41,459 bases of DNA from an uncultured Pelagibacteraceae bacterium (GTDB lineage Bacteria; Pseudomonadota; Alphaproteobacteria; Pelagibacterales; Pelagibacteraceae): assembly GCA_902583345.1 (NCBI GenBank), contig CACHVT010000008.1, positions 1 through 41,459 on the forward strand. The letters run 5' to 3'. The position numbers and the translations under genes were made by a program. The notes under the pieces are model-generated. The model worked only from the letters and a program-made list of their open reading frames with translations. It was not told the origin of the DNA and searched no databases. Positions 15,908 to 25,443 of the stretch are shown here, in pieces (position 1 is the stretch's first letter; the number at the start of each line of letters is the position of its first letter).

Positions 15908-17438
15908 AGTGTCTAGTTTTAGAAAAAATTAATATAGTTTTAGTTTGATTTGCAAAATTAATTATATCTTTATCTCTTTTTGATCCAGATGGCTGAATTA
16001 CAGCTGAAACACCAGAATTAACTAAAGTTTCAATACTATCTACAAAAGGAAAAAAAGCATCTGATGCAGCAATTATTTTATTACTATTTTCAGATTTTTG
16101 AAATTTTTTCATTTTATTAATAGCAATTTTACAACTGTCAAGTCTACTTGGTTGTCCAGAACCAATTCCTACGGTTGATGTATCGTTAGCTAAAACGATC
16201 GCATTTGATTTAACATATCTACAAACATTGAATGCAAATAATAAACTATTAAAAGTTTTTTTGTCAGGTTTTGTTTTTGATACAATTTTAAAATTCCTTT
16301 TTGAAAAAAAAGAATCATCATTTGTTTGAATTAAAAAATTACCAAAATTTGAAATTACGCTTTGAGTATCTTTAATATTGGATCCTAAGGCATCAATTAT
16401 TCTGAGGTTTTTTCTTTTTTTTAGGATTTTGATGGCGTCTCTATCTATCTTATTTCCAATAATAACTTCAAAAAAAGTCTTATCCAATTCAGTTGCGAGT
16501 TTTTTATTTATTTTAAAGTTACAACAAACAATTCCTCCAAAAGCACTAATAGGGTCACAATTCAGAGCTTGTTTAAAACTTTTTATCTTATCTTTGTTAA
16601 TTGAAACACCACATGGATTTGCATGTTTAACGATTACAGTTCCAGTATTTTTTGGTAAAGATTTTGTAATAGCTATCGCAGAAAAAATATCATTATAATT
16701 ATTGTAACTAAGTTGTTTGCCACTTAATTGTTTAATATTTAAATTTTTCTCTTTCGAGTATAAAGCACCTGATTGATGAGGATTTTCACCATATCTTAAC
16801 TTTTCAATCAAATTTCCATATAAAATTTTTCTTGTAGGGAACTTGTTTAATGACAAAGTATTAAAGTATTCAGATATCACAGAATCGTAATAAGCTGTCT
16901 CAAAAAATGCTGCTTCCGACATTTCTTGTCTAAATTTTAAAGAAGTACCTCCTTTATTAAAATTTAGCTCATCGATTAATTTTGAGTATTGGTCGATTTT
17001 TGTAATAACTGTAACAAAGTTATAATTTTTTGCAGCAGCTCTAACCATTGTAGGTCCACCTACATCAATATTTTCAATTATTTTAGAGTGATTTTTAGAC
17101 TTTTTTAAAGCTTCTTCAAATGGATAAAAGTTTACAATTACCAAATCAATTTCTTCAAATTTATTTATTAATAATTGTTTTTTATGCTTTTTATTTTTTC
17201 TCTTACTTAAAATTCCAGCGTGTATTTTAGGGTGTAGCGTCTTAACTCTTCCATCTAGAATTTCTGAAAAATTAGTATAGTCCGAAATTTCAGTGCACTT
17301 ATATTTAAGTTTTATTATTTCCTTATAAGTTCCTCCTGAACTAATTATTTCTATTTTATATTTCTTTAAAATTTTTAAAATAGAAATCAAATTTTGCTTA
17401 TTTGACAATGAAATTATGGCTCTTTTTATTTTTCTCAT
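15897..17438 (-). CDS. purH: Bifunctional AICAR formyltransferase / IMP cyclohydrolase
   Basis: The 513-residue protein has the two PurH domains. The N-terminal MGS-like cyclohydrolase part has RAIISLSNKQNL, EIISSGGTYKEI and VKTLHPKIHAGIL. The AICAR transformylase part has LRYGENPHQSGALY, VIVKHANPCGVS, SAFGGIVCCN, GIGSGQPSRLDS and FFPFVDSIETL, ending GSKRDKDII...TRHFRH. It catalyses the last two steps of IMP synthesis. Length is normal. It is downstream of the heparinase-like gene with a one-base overlap, as in many alphaproteobacteria. Confidence 0.97.
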   Translation of the reverse strand: MRKIKRAIISLSNKQNLISILKILKKYKIEIISSGGTYKEIIKLKYKCTEISDYTNFSEILDGRVKTLHPKIHAGILSKRKNKKHKKQLLINKFEEIDLVIVNFYPFEEALKKSKNHSKIIENIDVGGPTMVRAAAKNYNFVTVITKIDQYSKLIDELNFNKGGTSLKFRQEMSEAAFFETAYYDSVISEYFNTLSLNKFPTRKILYGNLIEKLRYGENPHQSGALYSKEKNLNIKQLSGKQLSYNNYNDIFSAIAITKSLPKNTGTVIVKHANPCGVSINKDKIKSFKQALNCDPISAFGGIVCCNFKINKKLATELDKTFFEVIIGNKIDRDAIKILKKRKNLRIIDALGSNIKDTQSVISNFGNFLIQTNDDSFFSKRNFKIVSKTKPDKKTFNSLLFAFNVCRYVKSNAIVLANDTSTVGIGSGQPSRLDSCKIAINKMKKFQKSENSNKIIAASDAFFPFVDSIETLVNSGVSAVIQPSGSKRDKDIINFANQTKTILIFSKTRHFRH

Positions 17439-19069
17439 TAGATTTTATTTAGGACCCATTTTATATTCTGATTTTCATTTTGTGTCATTCCAGAAATAAA
17501 TATATTTTGATTTTCTACAAAAGTATTTTTTTTACCAAAATATAGGCCTGTTTCTAAATTTATTTCATAGTTTTCAGTTGTAAGCTTCCAACCTTCTTTA
17601 TCAACCTCTATAAAAATAGATTTTTTGTCTTGTGTTTTCATTACCTTTGAAGTCGGTAATAAATGAAAACGTATTTCAAAATTAACTTTTTTATAATTTT
17701 TTTTTTTAATAATAATATCTGTTCCAATAAATTTATTCTTTTCAGGATAAAATTCTATTTTTCGTTCATGGATAATTCCATATTTTTTTAGATAACCATT
17801 GTGTGAAGCAACTATATTCCAGTAATTTTTCTCGAAAACACTTGACTTATTTAAAATTTTTAAACTTTGTTCAACAACTGAGCTTTTACTTCCAACTTTT
17901 TGTAACTTACATGAGGAACTATTATCGATAATTAAAGTGCTATGATTTGCGGTAGTTTTAGATAATCCATTTAATTTATGTTTATGATTTTGAAAATATC
18001 CAGAATTGCATATTATTTTATTTTGATTTGATATAATTTCGAAAGATAAAGCTCCCAATTGGTAATCTTTAGAAAATTTTTTATCTGGGCTCTGCCCAAT
18101 GTCCATTACGAGTGAAATTTTTTTATTTTTTTGAATTGAATAACCGCCAATTTCCTGATTTTCATTTTTAAATTTATATCCAAATTTTAAAAGGTAGTTA
18201 TCAAAATCTTCGTTGTTAGTATCATAATTTCCATTGAATAAAGCGCTTTGTTTTAAGCCTTGAGATATTAATGAATAAGCATTTCCCAAGTTGTATATAG
18301 TCTCATCAATATATTCAGGGATATTATTTTGAGATTCTTTTAACCATTCTCGAATTAAAATAAAATACTTATAATAAAAAACTAATTGTCTTATATTCCT
18401 AGATTTTGGAAAACCCTCAGAGTCTAAAGAATATTTAGTTACTTTTTTTAAAAAATTTAAACCAAACTCCAAATATTTAGAATTATTTTGATAAGATAAA
18501 CCTACAAGTATTACTGCCGAACAACCCAAAACCTTATCATCAAGATTTTCTGATCTTTCTATTTCGTTTATTAAATGATTAGTTTGTTTTTGAATTATAT
18601 TATTAAACTTTTTCTTGTAATACTCATTACTTTCTTCATAAGTTAATTTTGAATTAGAAATCCAAGCAATTATTCTTTTTGAAAGAACATCTATCTCCCA
18701 GTTTTTTACGTTGTATTTATTGTTAGATTTAATCCAATTAAGAATTATTGATTGGGTAATATTTTTAGAGGATTTAAGATCTAAAGTGAAAAGCCAAAAA
18801 AAATTATGTAATTTTTCATAATCTTTTTTTTTGATATTTTCGTTAGCCCATATTGATTCTAAAGAAAAATCCTCAATTTTATTTTTTTTTTTATTATATT
18901 TTATAATACAATCAGTTATCCCAGGACTTGGTTTATACTCTAAACTTTTATTTTCAGTTTTCGATATCTTCTTATTATAAATTATTGAATTTAAATAAAA
19001 ATTTCTGGTTTTATTTGTAAAGAAAAAAAAAAATTGATTTATATAATTAAATGAATTTTTTAAAATCAT
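17438..19069 (-). CDS. Heparinase II/III-like protein
   Basis: The 543-residue protein belongs by context and pattern to the heparinase II/III-like family that sits beside purH and rpe in alphaproteobacteria. The N-terminal half (about 1-290) is an alpha-helical toroid-like region (YEKLHNFFWLFTLDL, DKVLGCSAVILVGLSYQ, EGFPKSRNIRQLVFYYKYF). The C-terminal half is a beta-sheet domain with ALFNGNYDTN, GALSFEIISNQNKIICNSGY and LSKTTANHSTLIIDN, a stretch typical of this family. No classical signal peptide is evident, so secretion is unclear. The substrate is unknown. It sits directly between rpe and purH. Confidence 0.78.
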   Translation of the reverse strand: MILKNSFNYINQFFFFFTNKTRNFYLNSIIYNKKISKTENKSLEYKPSPGITDCIIKYNKKKNKIEDFSLESIWANENIKKKDYEKLHNFFWLFTLDLKSSKNITQSIILNWIKSNNKYNVKNWEIDVLSKRIIAWISNSKLTYEESNEYYKKKFNNIIQKQTNHLINEIERSENLDDKVLGCSAVILVGLSYQNNSKYLEFGLNFLKKVTKYSLDSEGFPKSRNIRQLVFYYKYFILIREWLKESQNNIPEYIDETIYNLGNAYSLISQGLKQSALFNGNYDTNNEDFDNYLLKFGYKFKNENQEIGGYSIQKNKKISLVMDIGQSPDKKFSKDYQLGALSFEIISNQNKIICNSGYFQNHKHKLNGLSKTTANHSTLIIDNSSSCKLQKVGSKSSVVEQSLKILNKSSVFEKNYWNIVASHNGYLKKYGIIHERKIEFYPEKNKFIGTDIIIKKKNYKKVNFEIRFHLLPTSKVMKTQDKKSIFIEVDKEGWKLTTENYEINLETGLYFGKKNTFVENQNIFISGMTQNENQNIKWVLNKI

Positions 19070-19074
19070 TTTGT

Positions 19075-19734
19075 TTAATTAAATTTTAAAGTATCAATAT
19101 TTTTTTTTATATTACCATCATTACTTTTAAAAATCGTTGTTCCAGAGACAAGTATATTTGCTCCAGCGTCAATAACACTTTTGCTATTTTCAAAATTTAT
19201 TCCACCATCAACTTCAATATCAAAATTAAGATTTCTTTTATCTTTTATTTCTTTTAATTTTTTAATTTTACTAATGACTTCAGGTATGAATTTTTGTCCA
19301 CCAAACCCTGGGTAAACACTCATTACTAAAACTAAATCAATATCCTTTAAAATTTCTTCTATTAATTCAATTTTAGAATCTGGATTTAATGATACGCCAG
19401 CTTTTTTATTTAAACTTTTTATTAAATCTAATGATTCTTTTAAATTTTCGGTAGCTTCTGGATGTATTGTAATAAGATTAGCACCAGCATCAGCAAAATC
19501 TTTAATGTATTTATGAACAGGAGATATCATTAAGTGAACATCAAAAATAAGATTAGTATATTTTCTTAAACTTTTTATTACTGGTGGGCCAATTGTCAAA
19601 TTCGGAACAAAATGACCATCCATTACATCTACATGTATCATGTCAGCTCCCGCCTCTTCTAATCTTTCTATTTCTTTTCCCAATTGACTAAAGTCAGCTG
19701 AAAGTATTGATGGTGAAATTTTTATTTTTTTCAT
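19075..19734 (-). CDS. rpe: Ribulose-phosphate 3-epimerase
   Basis: The 219-residue TIM-barrel protein has all family marks: ISPSILSADFSQLGKEI, the metal-binding HVDVMDGHFVPNLTIGP, FDVHLMI, ITIHPEA, VLVMSVYPGFGGQKFIP, and DIEVDGGIN with the catalytic Asp, ending VSGTTIF. It interconverts ribulose 5-phosphate and xylulose 5-phosphate in the pentose phosphate pathway. It probably leads the rpe-heparinase-purH transcript, with five bases to the next gene. Confidence 0.97.
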   Translation of the reverse strand: MKKIKISPSILSADFSQLGKEIERLEEAGADMIHVDVMDGHFVPNLTIGPPVIKSLRKYTNLIFDVHLMISPVHKYIKDFADAGANLITIHPEATENLKESLDLIKSLNKKAGVSLNPDSKIELIEEILKDIDLVLVMSVYPGFGGQKFIPEVISKIKKLKEIKDKRNLNFDIEVDGGINFENSKSVIDAGANILVSGTTIFKSNDGNIKKNIDTLKFN

Positions 19735-19778
19735 TAATTGATTACTTAACTAGTATCAATTTTATTTTTTAATTTGAA

Positions 19779-20129
19779 TTATTTTTTACCAAAAATTTGG
19801 TAAATTTGTGATGCAATTTCACTTTCTAGAGGAAAAGACAGCATTCCCATGACAGAATATCCCAGTAAATAAGGAAATAAGTAAAATCTAAACATGAAAA
19901 AAAACCATGCTACATAAAGTGGGACAATGGGTCTTACTATGAAGGAAGGCGTTAATGGCTTGAATAAATTTATTAATGGATCAGTGAATTTTACAAAAAC
20001 TTTCATAAAAAAAAAGTCAGAATTCTCTCTTTGGAAGATATTCATTGCCACTCTTCCAATTAATGTCCACATAATCACACCCATTACATAGTCAATTAAA
20101 TAAACTAAAGGATGAAAATTTGCCGACAT
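19779..20129 (-). CDS. YggT-like integral membrane protein
   Basis: The 116-residue protein has two or three hydrophobic segments (LVYLIDYVMGVIMWTLIGRVAM and IVPLYVAWFFFMFRFYLFPYLL). Between them is FTDPLINLFKPLTPSFI, resembling the TDPxxxxxRxxxP segment of YggT family proteins and similar to the clear YggT at 29274. I therefore call it YggT-like with moderate confidence. Function is unknown. A strong intrinsic terminator just upstream separates it from the symporter genes, so it should have its own promoter; none is obvious in the short spacer. Confidence 0.6.
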   Translation of the reverse strand: MSANFHPLVYLIDYVMGVIMWTLIGRVAMNIFQRENSDFFFMKVFVKFTDPLINLFKPLTPSFIVRPIVPLYVAWFFFMFRFYLFPYLLGYSVMGMLSFPLESEIASQIYQIFGKK

Positions 20130-20145
20130 TTATGATTTTTTAACT

Positions 20146-20174
20146 AAAAAAAAGGGGCGAAATTATCGCCCCTT
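20146..20174 (-). terminator. Intrinsic terminator downstream of the symporter operon
   Basis: Read on the minus strand, the nine-base stem AAGGGGCGA / TCGCCCCTT with a five-base loop (20152-20174) is followed by a run of eight U (20146-20153, partly in the stem). It lies 13 bases after the symporter stop and is GC-rich in an AT-rich region. It is the only textbook rho-independent terminator I find in the window. Confidence 0.9.
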
Positions 20175-20187
20175 AAATTTTAATTAT

Positions 20188-22008
20188 TTAGTGTGATTTA
20201 CTAAGTAATGTTTTACCGCTAGGTATACGTACTTCGTCAACCATTCTTTGAGTAGCTGCATCTGGTGCCTTAGTCATTAAACTAACAACAATCATAGATA
20301 CTAAACTAACCAACGATCCAACTATTCCGAATGTAAGTTGAGTTATACCCCAGAATCCAGCTCCGCCATTTCGTACCCATATCAGATACGCGGTACCAGA
20401 AATTAGACCTAGAAGCATTCCTGCAACAGCGCCTGGTGCATTTGCTCTCTTCCACCATACTCCTAATACAAGCGGGAAGAACAAACCTGACATTGCAAAG
20501 TCAAAAGCCCATATAACCGAACCTAAGATACCTTGTATCTCAAGAGCCGCAATAGATGCTCCAGCAAAACCAATTAAGAATAATAATATCCTTGCAACAA
20601 TTAGTCTTTTTGCTGTTTCAGCTTTAGGATTGATGATTTTATAGTAAATGTCATGAGACAGTGCGTTTGAAATCGCAAGAACCAAACCGTCCGCAGTTGA
20701 CATGGCAGCAGCCATACCTCCAGCAGCTACGAGTCCTGAAATTACATATGGTAATCCGGCAATCTCTGGAGTGGCCAATACTACAGCTTTACCACCCATG
20801 AAAAACTCATTTAATTCGAGTGTTCCATTTCCGTTAAAGTCGCTTACAAACATTAAGTTTGCTTGGTTCCAGTTTTGGTACCAGTCTAATGCTTGCACAT
20901 CTGCTATTGATTTACCAATAATTCCAGTTGCTAGATTGGGATCCATCAACGATAGTTTTGATAATGTAGCTAACATCGGTGCTGAAGAATAAAGTAGGAA
21001 TATAAAGAATAACGACCAACCTACTGATCTTCTAGCAGTTTTTACACTTGGAGTGGTAAAATATCTCATCATTACGTGTGGTAATGAAGCTGTTCCAGCC
21101 ATCATACAAACCGCTAATGAAATAAATTTCCAAGGTGTAGTGTTAACTTCAGAATGTGCTTTAGTTATACCAGCTAATCCTTTCGGCACTGAAGCTAAAT
21201 CAGCCGCAGAGTTTTTAATTGTACCTAAACCAAAATTGCTTTCCAGTTCAGCAATTCTAGCCACTTCATCAGCTAGCATAAAGTGCGGAAAGAAACCGGC
21301 ACCCATTTTATTGCTTATCCAGAATACAGGTAATAAGTATGCTATGATTAGCACAATATATTGTGCAACCTGCGTCCATGTAACTGCTCTCATACCTCCA
21401 AGCATTGAGCACATCAAAATACTTGCTAAACCAACATAAACCGCAACTCCAAATGGAATATCTAATGCTACAGAAGCAATTGTTCCTGTTGCATTGATTT
21501 GTGCTGTTACGTAAGTAAATGAAGCAACTGTTAAGACTATAACTGCAGATAATCTAGCTAAGTTTCCACCGTATCTAGTACCAATAAAGTCTGGCACTGT
21601 GTAACATCCAAACTTTCTTAAGTAAGGTGCTAAAAGCGATGCAACTAGTACATATCCACCTGTCCATCCTACTAACAGAGCCATATAACCATAACCTTTA
21701 AAATAAATTCCTCCTGCCATTGCAACGAATGAAGCACCAGACATCCAGTCTGCTGCTGTTGCCATTCCGTTAAAAACAGTTGGAACTTGTCTTCCGGCTA
21801 CGTAATACGCATCTGCTTGCATAGTTCGAGATAACCAACCAATGAAAGCATAAATTAAAACAGTAAATGCAACGAAGAAAATACCTATTAATTTCGCTGA
21901 CATACCTGCTTGTTCTGCTATTGCCATTAAGATTATAAATACAAGGAATCCTCCTGTATAAATTCCATAAACTTTTGGCAGGTTATCTATAAATTTTCCT
22001 TTAATCAT
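20188..22008 (-). CDS. Sodium:solute symporter (acetate/monocarboxylate type, paired with DUF4212)
   Basis: The 606-residue SSS-family carrier has about 13 membrane helices. Family marks are YYVAGRQVPTVFNGMATAADWMSGASF, VPDFIGTRYGG, GGMRAVTWTQVAQY, ASLPHVMMRYFTTPSVK and AAAMSTADGLVLAISNALSHD. Carriers of this subfamily occur next to a DUF4212 small protein and acs and are taken to import acetate or related acids with Na+; the substrate here is inferred. The loop at residues 390-401 (DFNGNGTLELNE) fits an EF-hand calcium site. It starts two bases after the small-subunit stop, behind a GAGAGGGTGA ribosome-binding region, and ends in a strong terminator. Confidence 0.9.
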   Translation of the reverse strand: MIKGKFIDNLPKVYGIYTGGFLVFIILMAIAEQAGMSAKLIGIFFVAFTVLIYAFIGWLSRTMQADAYYVAGRQVPTVFNGMATAADWMSGASFVAMAGGIYFKGYGYMALLVGWTGGYVLVASLLAPYLRKFGCYTVPDFIGTRYGGNLARLSAVIVLTVASFTYVTAQINATGTIASVALDIPFGVAVYVGLASILMCSMLGGMRAVTWTQVAQYIVLIIAYLLPVFWISNKMGAGFFPHFMLADEVARIAELESNFGLGTIKNSAADLASVPKGLAGITKAHSEVNTTPWKFISLAVCMMAGTASLPHVMMRYFTTPSVKTARRSVGWSLFFIFLLYSSAPMLATLSKLSLMDPNLATGIIGKSIADVQALDWYQNWNQANLMFVSDFNGNGTLELNEFFMGGKAVVLATPEIAGLPYVISGLVAAGGMAAAMSTADGLVLAISNALSHDIYYKIINPKAETAKRLIVARILLFLIGFAGASIAALEIQGILGSVIWAFDFAMSGLFFPLVLGVWWKRANAPGAVAGMLLGLISGTAYLIWVRNGGAGFWGITQLTFGIVGSLVSLVSMIVVSLMTKAPDAATQRMVDEVRIPSGKTLLSKSH

Positions 22009-22010
22009 AT

Positions 22011-22274
22011 TTAGTCACCCTCTCTTTCAGTATAACCAAATTCTTCATCTATTTTTTCTTGTCTATTTGCAAACCAAAAAATTAGTATTACGAAAATTCC
22101 AAGAGACCCTTGACATGTCATATAATATGACAATGGATATCCTAACGGTCTAAAATTAGATGCTTCCATTTCGGCTCCGAAGAAAAAGATGCCAATTGAG
22201 AAAATAAACCAGATCGCCAAAGTAATGAATAGGTGATTTCTAGTTTTTTCCCAGTGTTGTGCTTGTTTTGACAT
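22011..22274 (-). CDS. DUF4212 small membrane subunit of the symporter
   Basis: The 87-residue protein has two membrane helices (LFITLAIWFIFSIGIFFFGAE and YYMTCQGSLGIFVILIFWFANR) linked by a short loop with FRPLGYPLSYYM, the DUF4212 pattern. These proteins are found directly upstream of SSS symporters and are thought to be their accessory subunit. A strong Shine-Dalgarno (GGGAGGA) precedes the ATG, unusual in this window and consistent with high expression. The spacer to the divergent gene (22275-22391) is 117 bases; I see no confident promoter there. Confidence 0.88.
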   Translation of the reverse strand: MSKQAQHWEKTRNHLFITLAIWFIFSIGIFFFGAEMEASNFRPLGYPLSYYMTCQGSLGIFVILIFWFANRQEKIDEEFGYTEREGD

Positions 22275-22391
22275 TTTTAATCCTCCCTATAGGTTAAAAG
22301 ACGTGAGCATACTTATAAAAATTAATATTGAAACCCTTAAAATCCTAGTATTAGCTAAGATTATTAAATATAAAACAACCTGAACTAGAAA

Positions 22392-23018
22392 ATGGCACTA
22401 AAGTATAGATTTAACTTAAAAGATATTAAGCTAGAGGATTTTAAGGTTTATCTGCTTGCATTATTTAAAGCATTTATACCTAAGAAAAAAATCAAAAATA
22501 TTAGTGATGTAAAGGAATTTATTCAAAAAAAATCAGCATGGGTATCCCAAGTAACTTTGTATGGTTATTTAAAAACAAGAATGGGCACAAGATATGTTTT
22601 ACATTTTGATAACGAGGTATTGTTAGAATCGATTAATAAAGCTAAGTGGAATATCTATTCAGTCGCATTACAGGATCTTACTTTTTTTGTTTTCTCATAT
22701 CTAAATGTTTTTTTTAATTATCAAGAGGTTGAAAATGCAAAAAAGATTTATGAAGCTATTCTAGATGATGAAATGTCTAATGGAATGCCTATAGATGTAA
22801 CTGAAAAAGGAAAAAAATCTTTTGATGAACGCTTACAAAAAATAGATTGGAAAACTTACTTCAAGTCCTTACCATTTAATGATAGTGCTTTGTCTTTATA
22901 TGAGTGGGCGCCCATTGCTGAAGAACTTAAAATTTTAGATAGGAAAATAGTTCTAAATTCAATGATACTTAAGTGGGATAATATTAAGGATGAATTTATA
23001 AAATTAATTAAATTTTAA
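22392..23018 (+). CDS. Conserved-looking protein of unknown function
   Basis: The family is not recognised. The 208-residue protein is soluble and mixed alpha/beta, with no signal peptide. Notable segments are [40 protein letters not shown], and near the C terminus [21 protein letters not shown]. It lies between the symporter genes and acs on the opposite strand. Normal length, codon use like its neighbours and close packing support it as a real gene. A TATAAA (22369-22374) is a possible -10 box. Its stop overlaps the acs 3' end by four bases. Confidence 0.75.
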   Translation: MALKYRFNLKDIKLEDFKVYLLALFKAFIPKKKIKNISDVKEFIQKKSAWVSQVTLYGYLKTRMGTRYVLHFDNEVLLESINKAKWNIYSVALQDLTFFVFSYLNVFFNYQEVENAKKIYEAILDDEMSNGMPIDVTEKGKKSFDERLQKIDWKTYFKSLPFNDSALSLYEWAPIAEELKILDRKIVLNSMILKWDNIKDEFIKLIKF

Positions 23019-25021
23019 GTATTTTTTCTATTTTGCACTAAACTATCAACAACACTAGGATCTGCTAATGTTGTCGTATCACCCAACTGATCATGCTCAT
23101 TTGCTGCAATTTTTCTCAAAATTCTTCTCATTATTTTTCCAGACCTAGTTTTAGGTAGTCCAGGTGAAAAATGTATTAGGTCAGGTGTTGCCAAAGGTCC
23201 AATTTGTTTTCTCACCCAAAGCTTTAATTCTCTTTCAAGATCTAAATTTTCTTTTTCATTGGCATTTAAAGTAACGTAACAATATAGGCCGTTTCCTTTA
23301 ATATCATGTGGATAACCGACAACCGCAGCCTCTGCGACCTTTGGATGAGCAACAAAAGCACTTTCAATTTCTGCTGTACCTAGATTATGTCCAGATACAA
23401 TAATTACGTCATCTACCCTACCAGTAATCCAATAGTAACCATCTTTGTCTCTTCTACATCCATCGCCTGTAAAATATTTACCATCAAATTGAGAAAAATA
23501 AGTATCAATAAATCTTTTATGATCTCCATAAACAGTTCTCATTTGACCTGGCCATGATTGAGCTATACAGAGTCTCCCTTTACACTCTCCTTTTAATATT
23601 TCTCCTTTCTCATCAACAATAACTGGTTTAATTCCGTAAAAAGGCTTAGTTGCAGATCCCGGTTTCAAGTTTATTGCACCAGTTTGTGGACTAATTAATA
23701 TTCCTCCAGTTTCAGTTTGCCACCAAGTATCAACAATTGGACATTTAGAATTTCCTACAGTTTTGAAATACCACATCCAAGCTTCAGGATTTATTGGTTC
23801 CCCAACGGTTCCTAAAAGTTTTAAAGTCTTTCTTGAAGTTTTTTTGACTGGTTCATTTCCTTCTCTCATGAGAGCTCTTATGGCTGTTGGAGCTGTATAA
23901 AATATATTAACTTTATGTTTATCAACAATTTGCCACCACCTTGAACTATCAGGATAAGTGGGTATACCCTCAAACATTATAGTTGTTGCTCCATTAGCAA
24001 GAGGTCCATATATTATATAACTGTGACCGGTTACCCATCCTATATCTGCAGTACACCAATAAATATCTTTTGGCTTATAATTAAAAATATATTGATGTGT
24101 CATAGATGCATATACCATGTATCCTCCAGTAGTGTGCAAAACCCCTTTCGGCTTTCCAGTTGACCCAGAAGTATAAAGGATGAATAATGGATCTTCTGCA
24201 TTCATTTCCTCAGGTTCACAATTTGCTGAAACATTTTTGATCATGTCATCATACCAAACATCTCTTTGATTATTCCAGTTTATATAATTTCCAGTTCTTT
24301 TAACCACGATACACTTTTTTATATCTCTACACTTTGAAAGAGCTTCATCAGTAATATCTTTAAGAGAGATAAGTTTTCCTCCTCTTACTCCTTCATCTGC
24401 GGTAATTACATAATCAGACTTGCAATCATCAATTCTTCCAGCTATAGAGTCAGCTGAAAAACCACCAAATATAATTGAATGAATAGCTCCTATTCTAGCA
24501 CATGCTAGCATTGTAAAAGCTAGTTCAGGAATCATCGTTAGATAAATCGTTACTCGGTCACCTTTCTTTACACCTAGATGTTTAAGTCCATTAGCAACTT
24601 TTGAAACTTCTTTGTGTAATTGTTTGTAAGAAATTTTCTTAGAATCTTTAGGATCATCGCCAACCCATATTATTGCAGTTTTATCTTTTTTGTCCTTTAG
24701 ATGTCTATCAATACAGTTTTCGGATGCATTTAAAGTTCCATCCTCATACCATTTTATATACACTTCCTCTTTGCTATATTTTACATTTTTAATTTTTTTG
24801 TAAGGCTTAATCCAAGTAATTCTCTTTCCTTCTTTTTTCCAAAATTCATCATTATTTTTTATCGACTTTTTATATTTAGTTTCATAAGCTGATTTATTAA
24901 CTAAGGCTCTTTTAATCCAGTCATTTTTTGTCTTGATAACTAAGTCACTACTGGTTTCTATTTTTTTATTATCTTTTAATTTTTTTTTATTTTTTTTCTT
25001 ATTTTTAGATTTTTTGGTCAT
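23015..25021 (-). CDS. acs: Acetyl-CoA synthetase (AMP-forming)
   Basis: The 668-residue adenylate-forming enzyme has [14 protein letters not shown], the P-loop-like [17 protein letters not shown], the acetate pocket region [51 protein letters not shown] and [17 protein letters not shown]. The last contains the lysine that is acetylated to switch Acs off in other bacteria. It converts acetate, CoA and ATP to acetyl-CoA. A Lys-rich N-terminal extension of about 30 residues ([12 protein letters not shown]) is unusual. With the symporter pair it forms an acetate acquisition locus. Confidence 0.97.
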   Translation of the reverse strand: MTKKSKNKKKNKKKLKDNKKIETSSDLVIKTKNDWIKRALVNKSAYETKYKKSIKNNDEFWKKEGKRITWIKPYKKIKNVKYSKEEVYIKWYEDGTLNASENCIDRHLKDKKDKTAIIWVGDDPKDSKKISYKQLHKEVSKVANGLKHLGVKKGDRVTIYLTMIPELAFTMLACARIGAIHSIIFGGFSADSIAGRIDDCKSDYVITADEGVRGGKLISLKDITDEALSKCRDIKKCIVVKRTGNYINWNNQRDVWYDDMIKNVSANCEPEEMNAEDPLFILYTSGSTGKPKGVLHTTGGYMVYASMTHQYIFNYKPKDIYWCTADIGWVTGHSYIIYGPLANGATTIMFEGIPTYPDSSRWWQIVDKHKVNIFYTAPTAIRALMREGNEPVKKTSRKTLKLLGTVGEPINPEAWMWYFKTVGNSKCPIVDTWWQTETGGILISPQTGAINLKPGSATKPFYGIKPVIVDEKGEILKGECKGRLCIAQSWPGQMRTVYGDHKRFIDTYFSQFDGKYFTGDGCRRDKDGYYWITGRVDDVIIVSGHNLGTAEIESAFVAHPKVAEAAVVGYPHDIKGNGLYCYVTLNANEKENLDLERELKLWVRKQIGPLATPDLIHFSPGLPKTRSGKIMRRILRKIAANEHDQLGDTTTLADPSVVDSLVQNRKNT

Positions 25022-25029
25022 GAATTTTT

Positions 25030-25443
25030 TTAAATATTACCCATCTTATTAATGATTTTCCAGCTTTTATAATCTATCTCCATTACTGATAATCTACTCT
25101 GTTTTATAAGGGATAGATGCTTAAGGTCTTTATTTTTTTTAATATTTTCTAGTGTGACTGGTTTTTTTAATAAACTTCTAAATTTGACTTTTACTGCAAC
25201 GAATCTTCCATTTTTATCAGATGGATCAATAAATGACTCTTTTATCACCTCTGTTATTCCCACTATCTCTTTACCAATATTAGAGTGATAGAAGAAACAA
25301 AGATCTCCTATTTTCATTTTTTTTAAATTATTTGCAGCTTGATAATTCCTTACGCCGTCCCAAGTAGTTCCTTTTATACCTTCATTTTTTTGTTGGTATA
25401 TAGACCAAACATCAGGCTCAGATTTAAGTAACCAGTACTTCAT
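25030..25443 (-). CDS. EVE domain protein
   Basis: The 137-residue protein is an EVE/PUA-like domain. It starts [15 protein letters not shown], the family's hallmark, and continues with [46 protein letters not shown] and [14 protein letters not shown]. The fold binds modified bases in DNA or RNA through an aromatic cage; the cellular ligand is unknown. It overlaps the end of tsaD by one base. This pairing with tsaD is common in alphaproteobacteria. Confidence 0.93.
   Translation of the reverse strand: MKYWLLKSEPDVWSIYQQKNEGIKGTTWDGVRNYQAANNLKKMKIGDLCFFYHSNIGKEIVGITEVIKESFIDPSDKNGRFVAVKVKFRSLLKKPVTLENIKKNKDLKHLSLIKQSRLSVMEIDYKSWKIINKMGNI

Noticed and set aside
21053-21439. Open frame of 128 codons opposite the symporter gene
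   Set aside because: It is antisense to a clear membrane carrier and shows no domain; similar opposite-strand frames at 2657, 3146, 16378 and 30004 were dismissed for the same reason.
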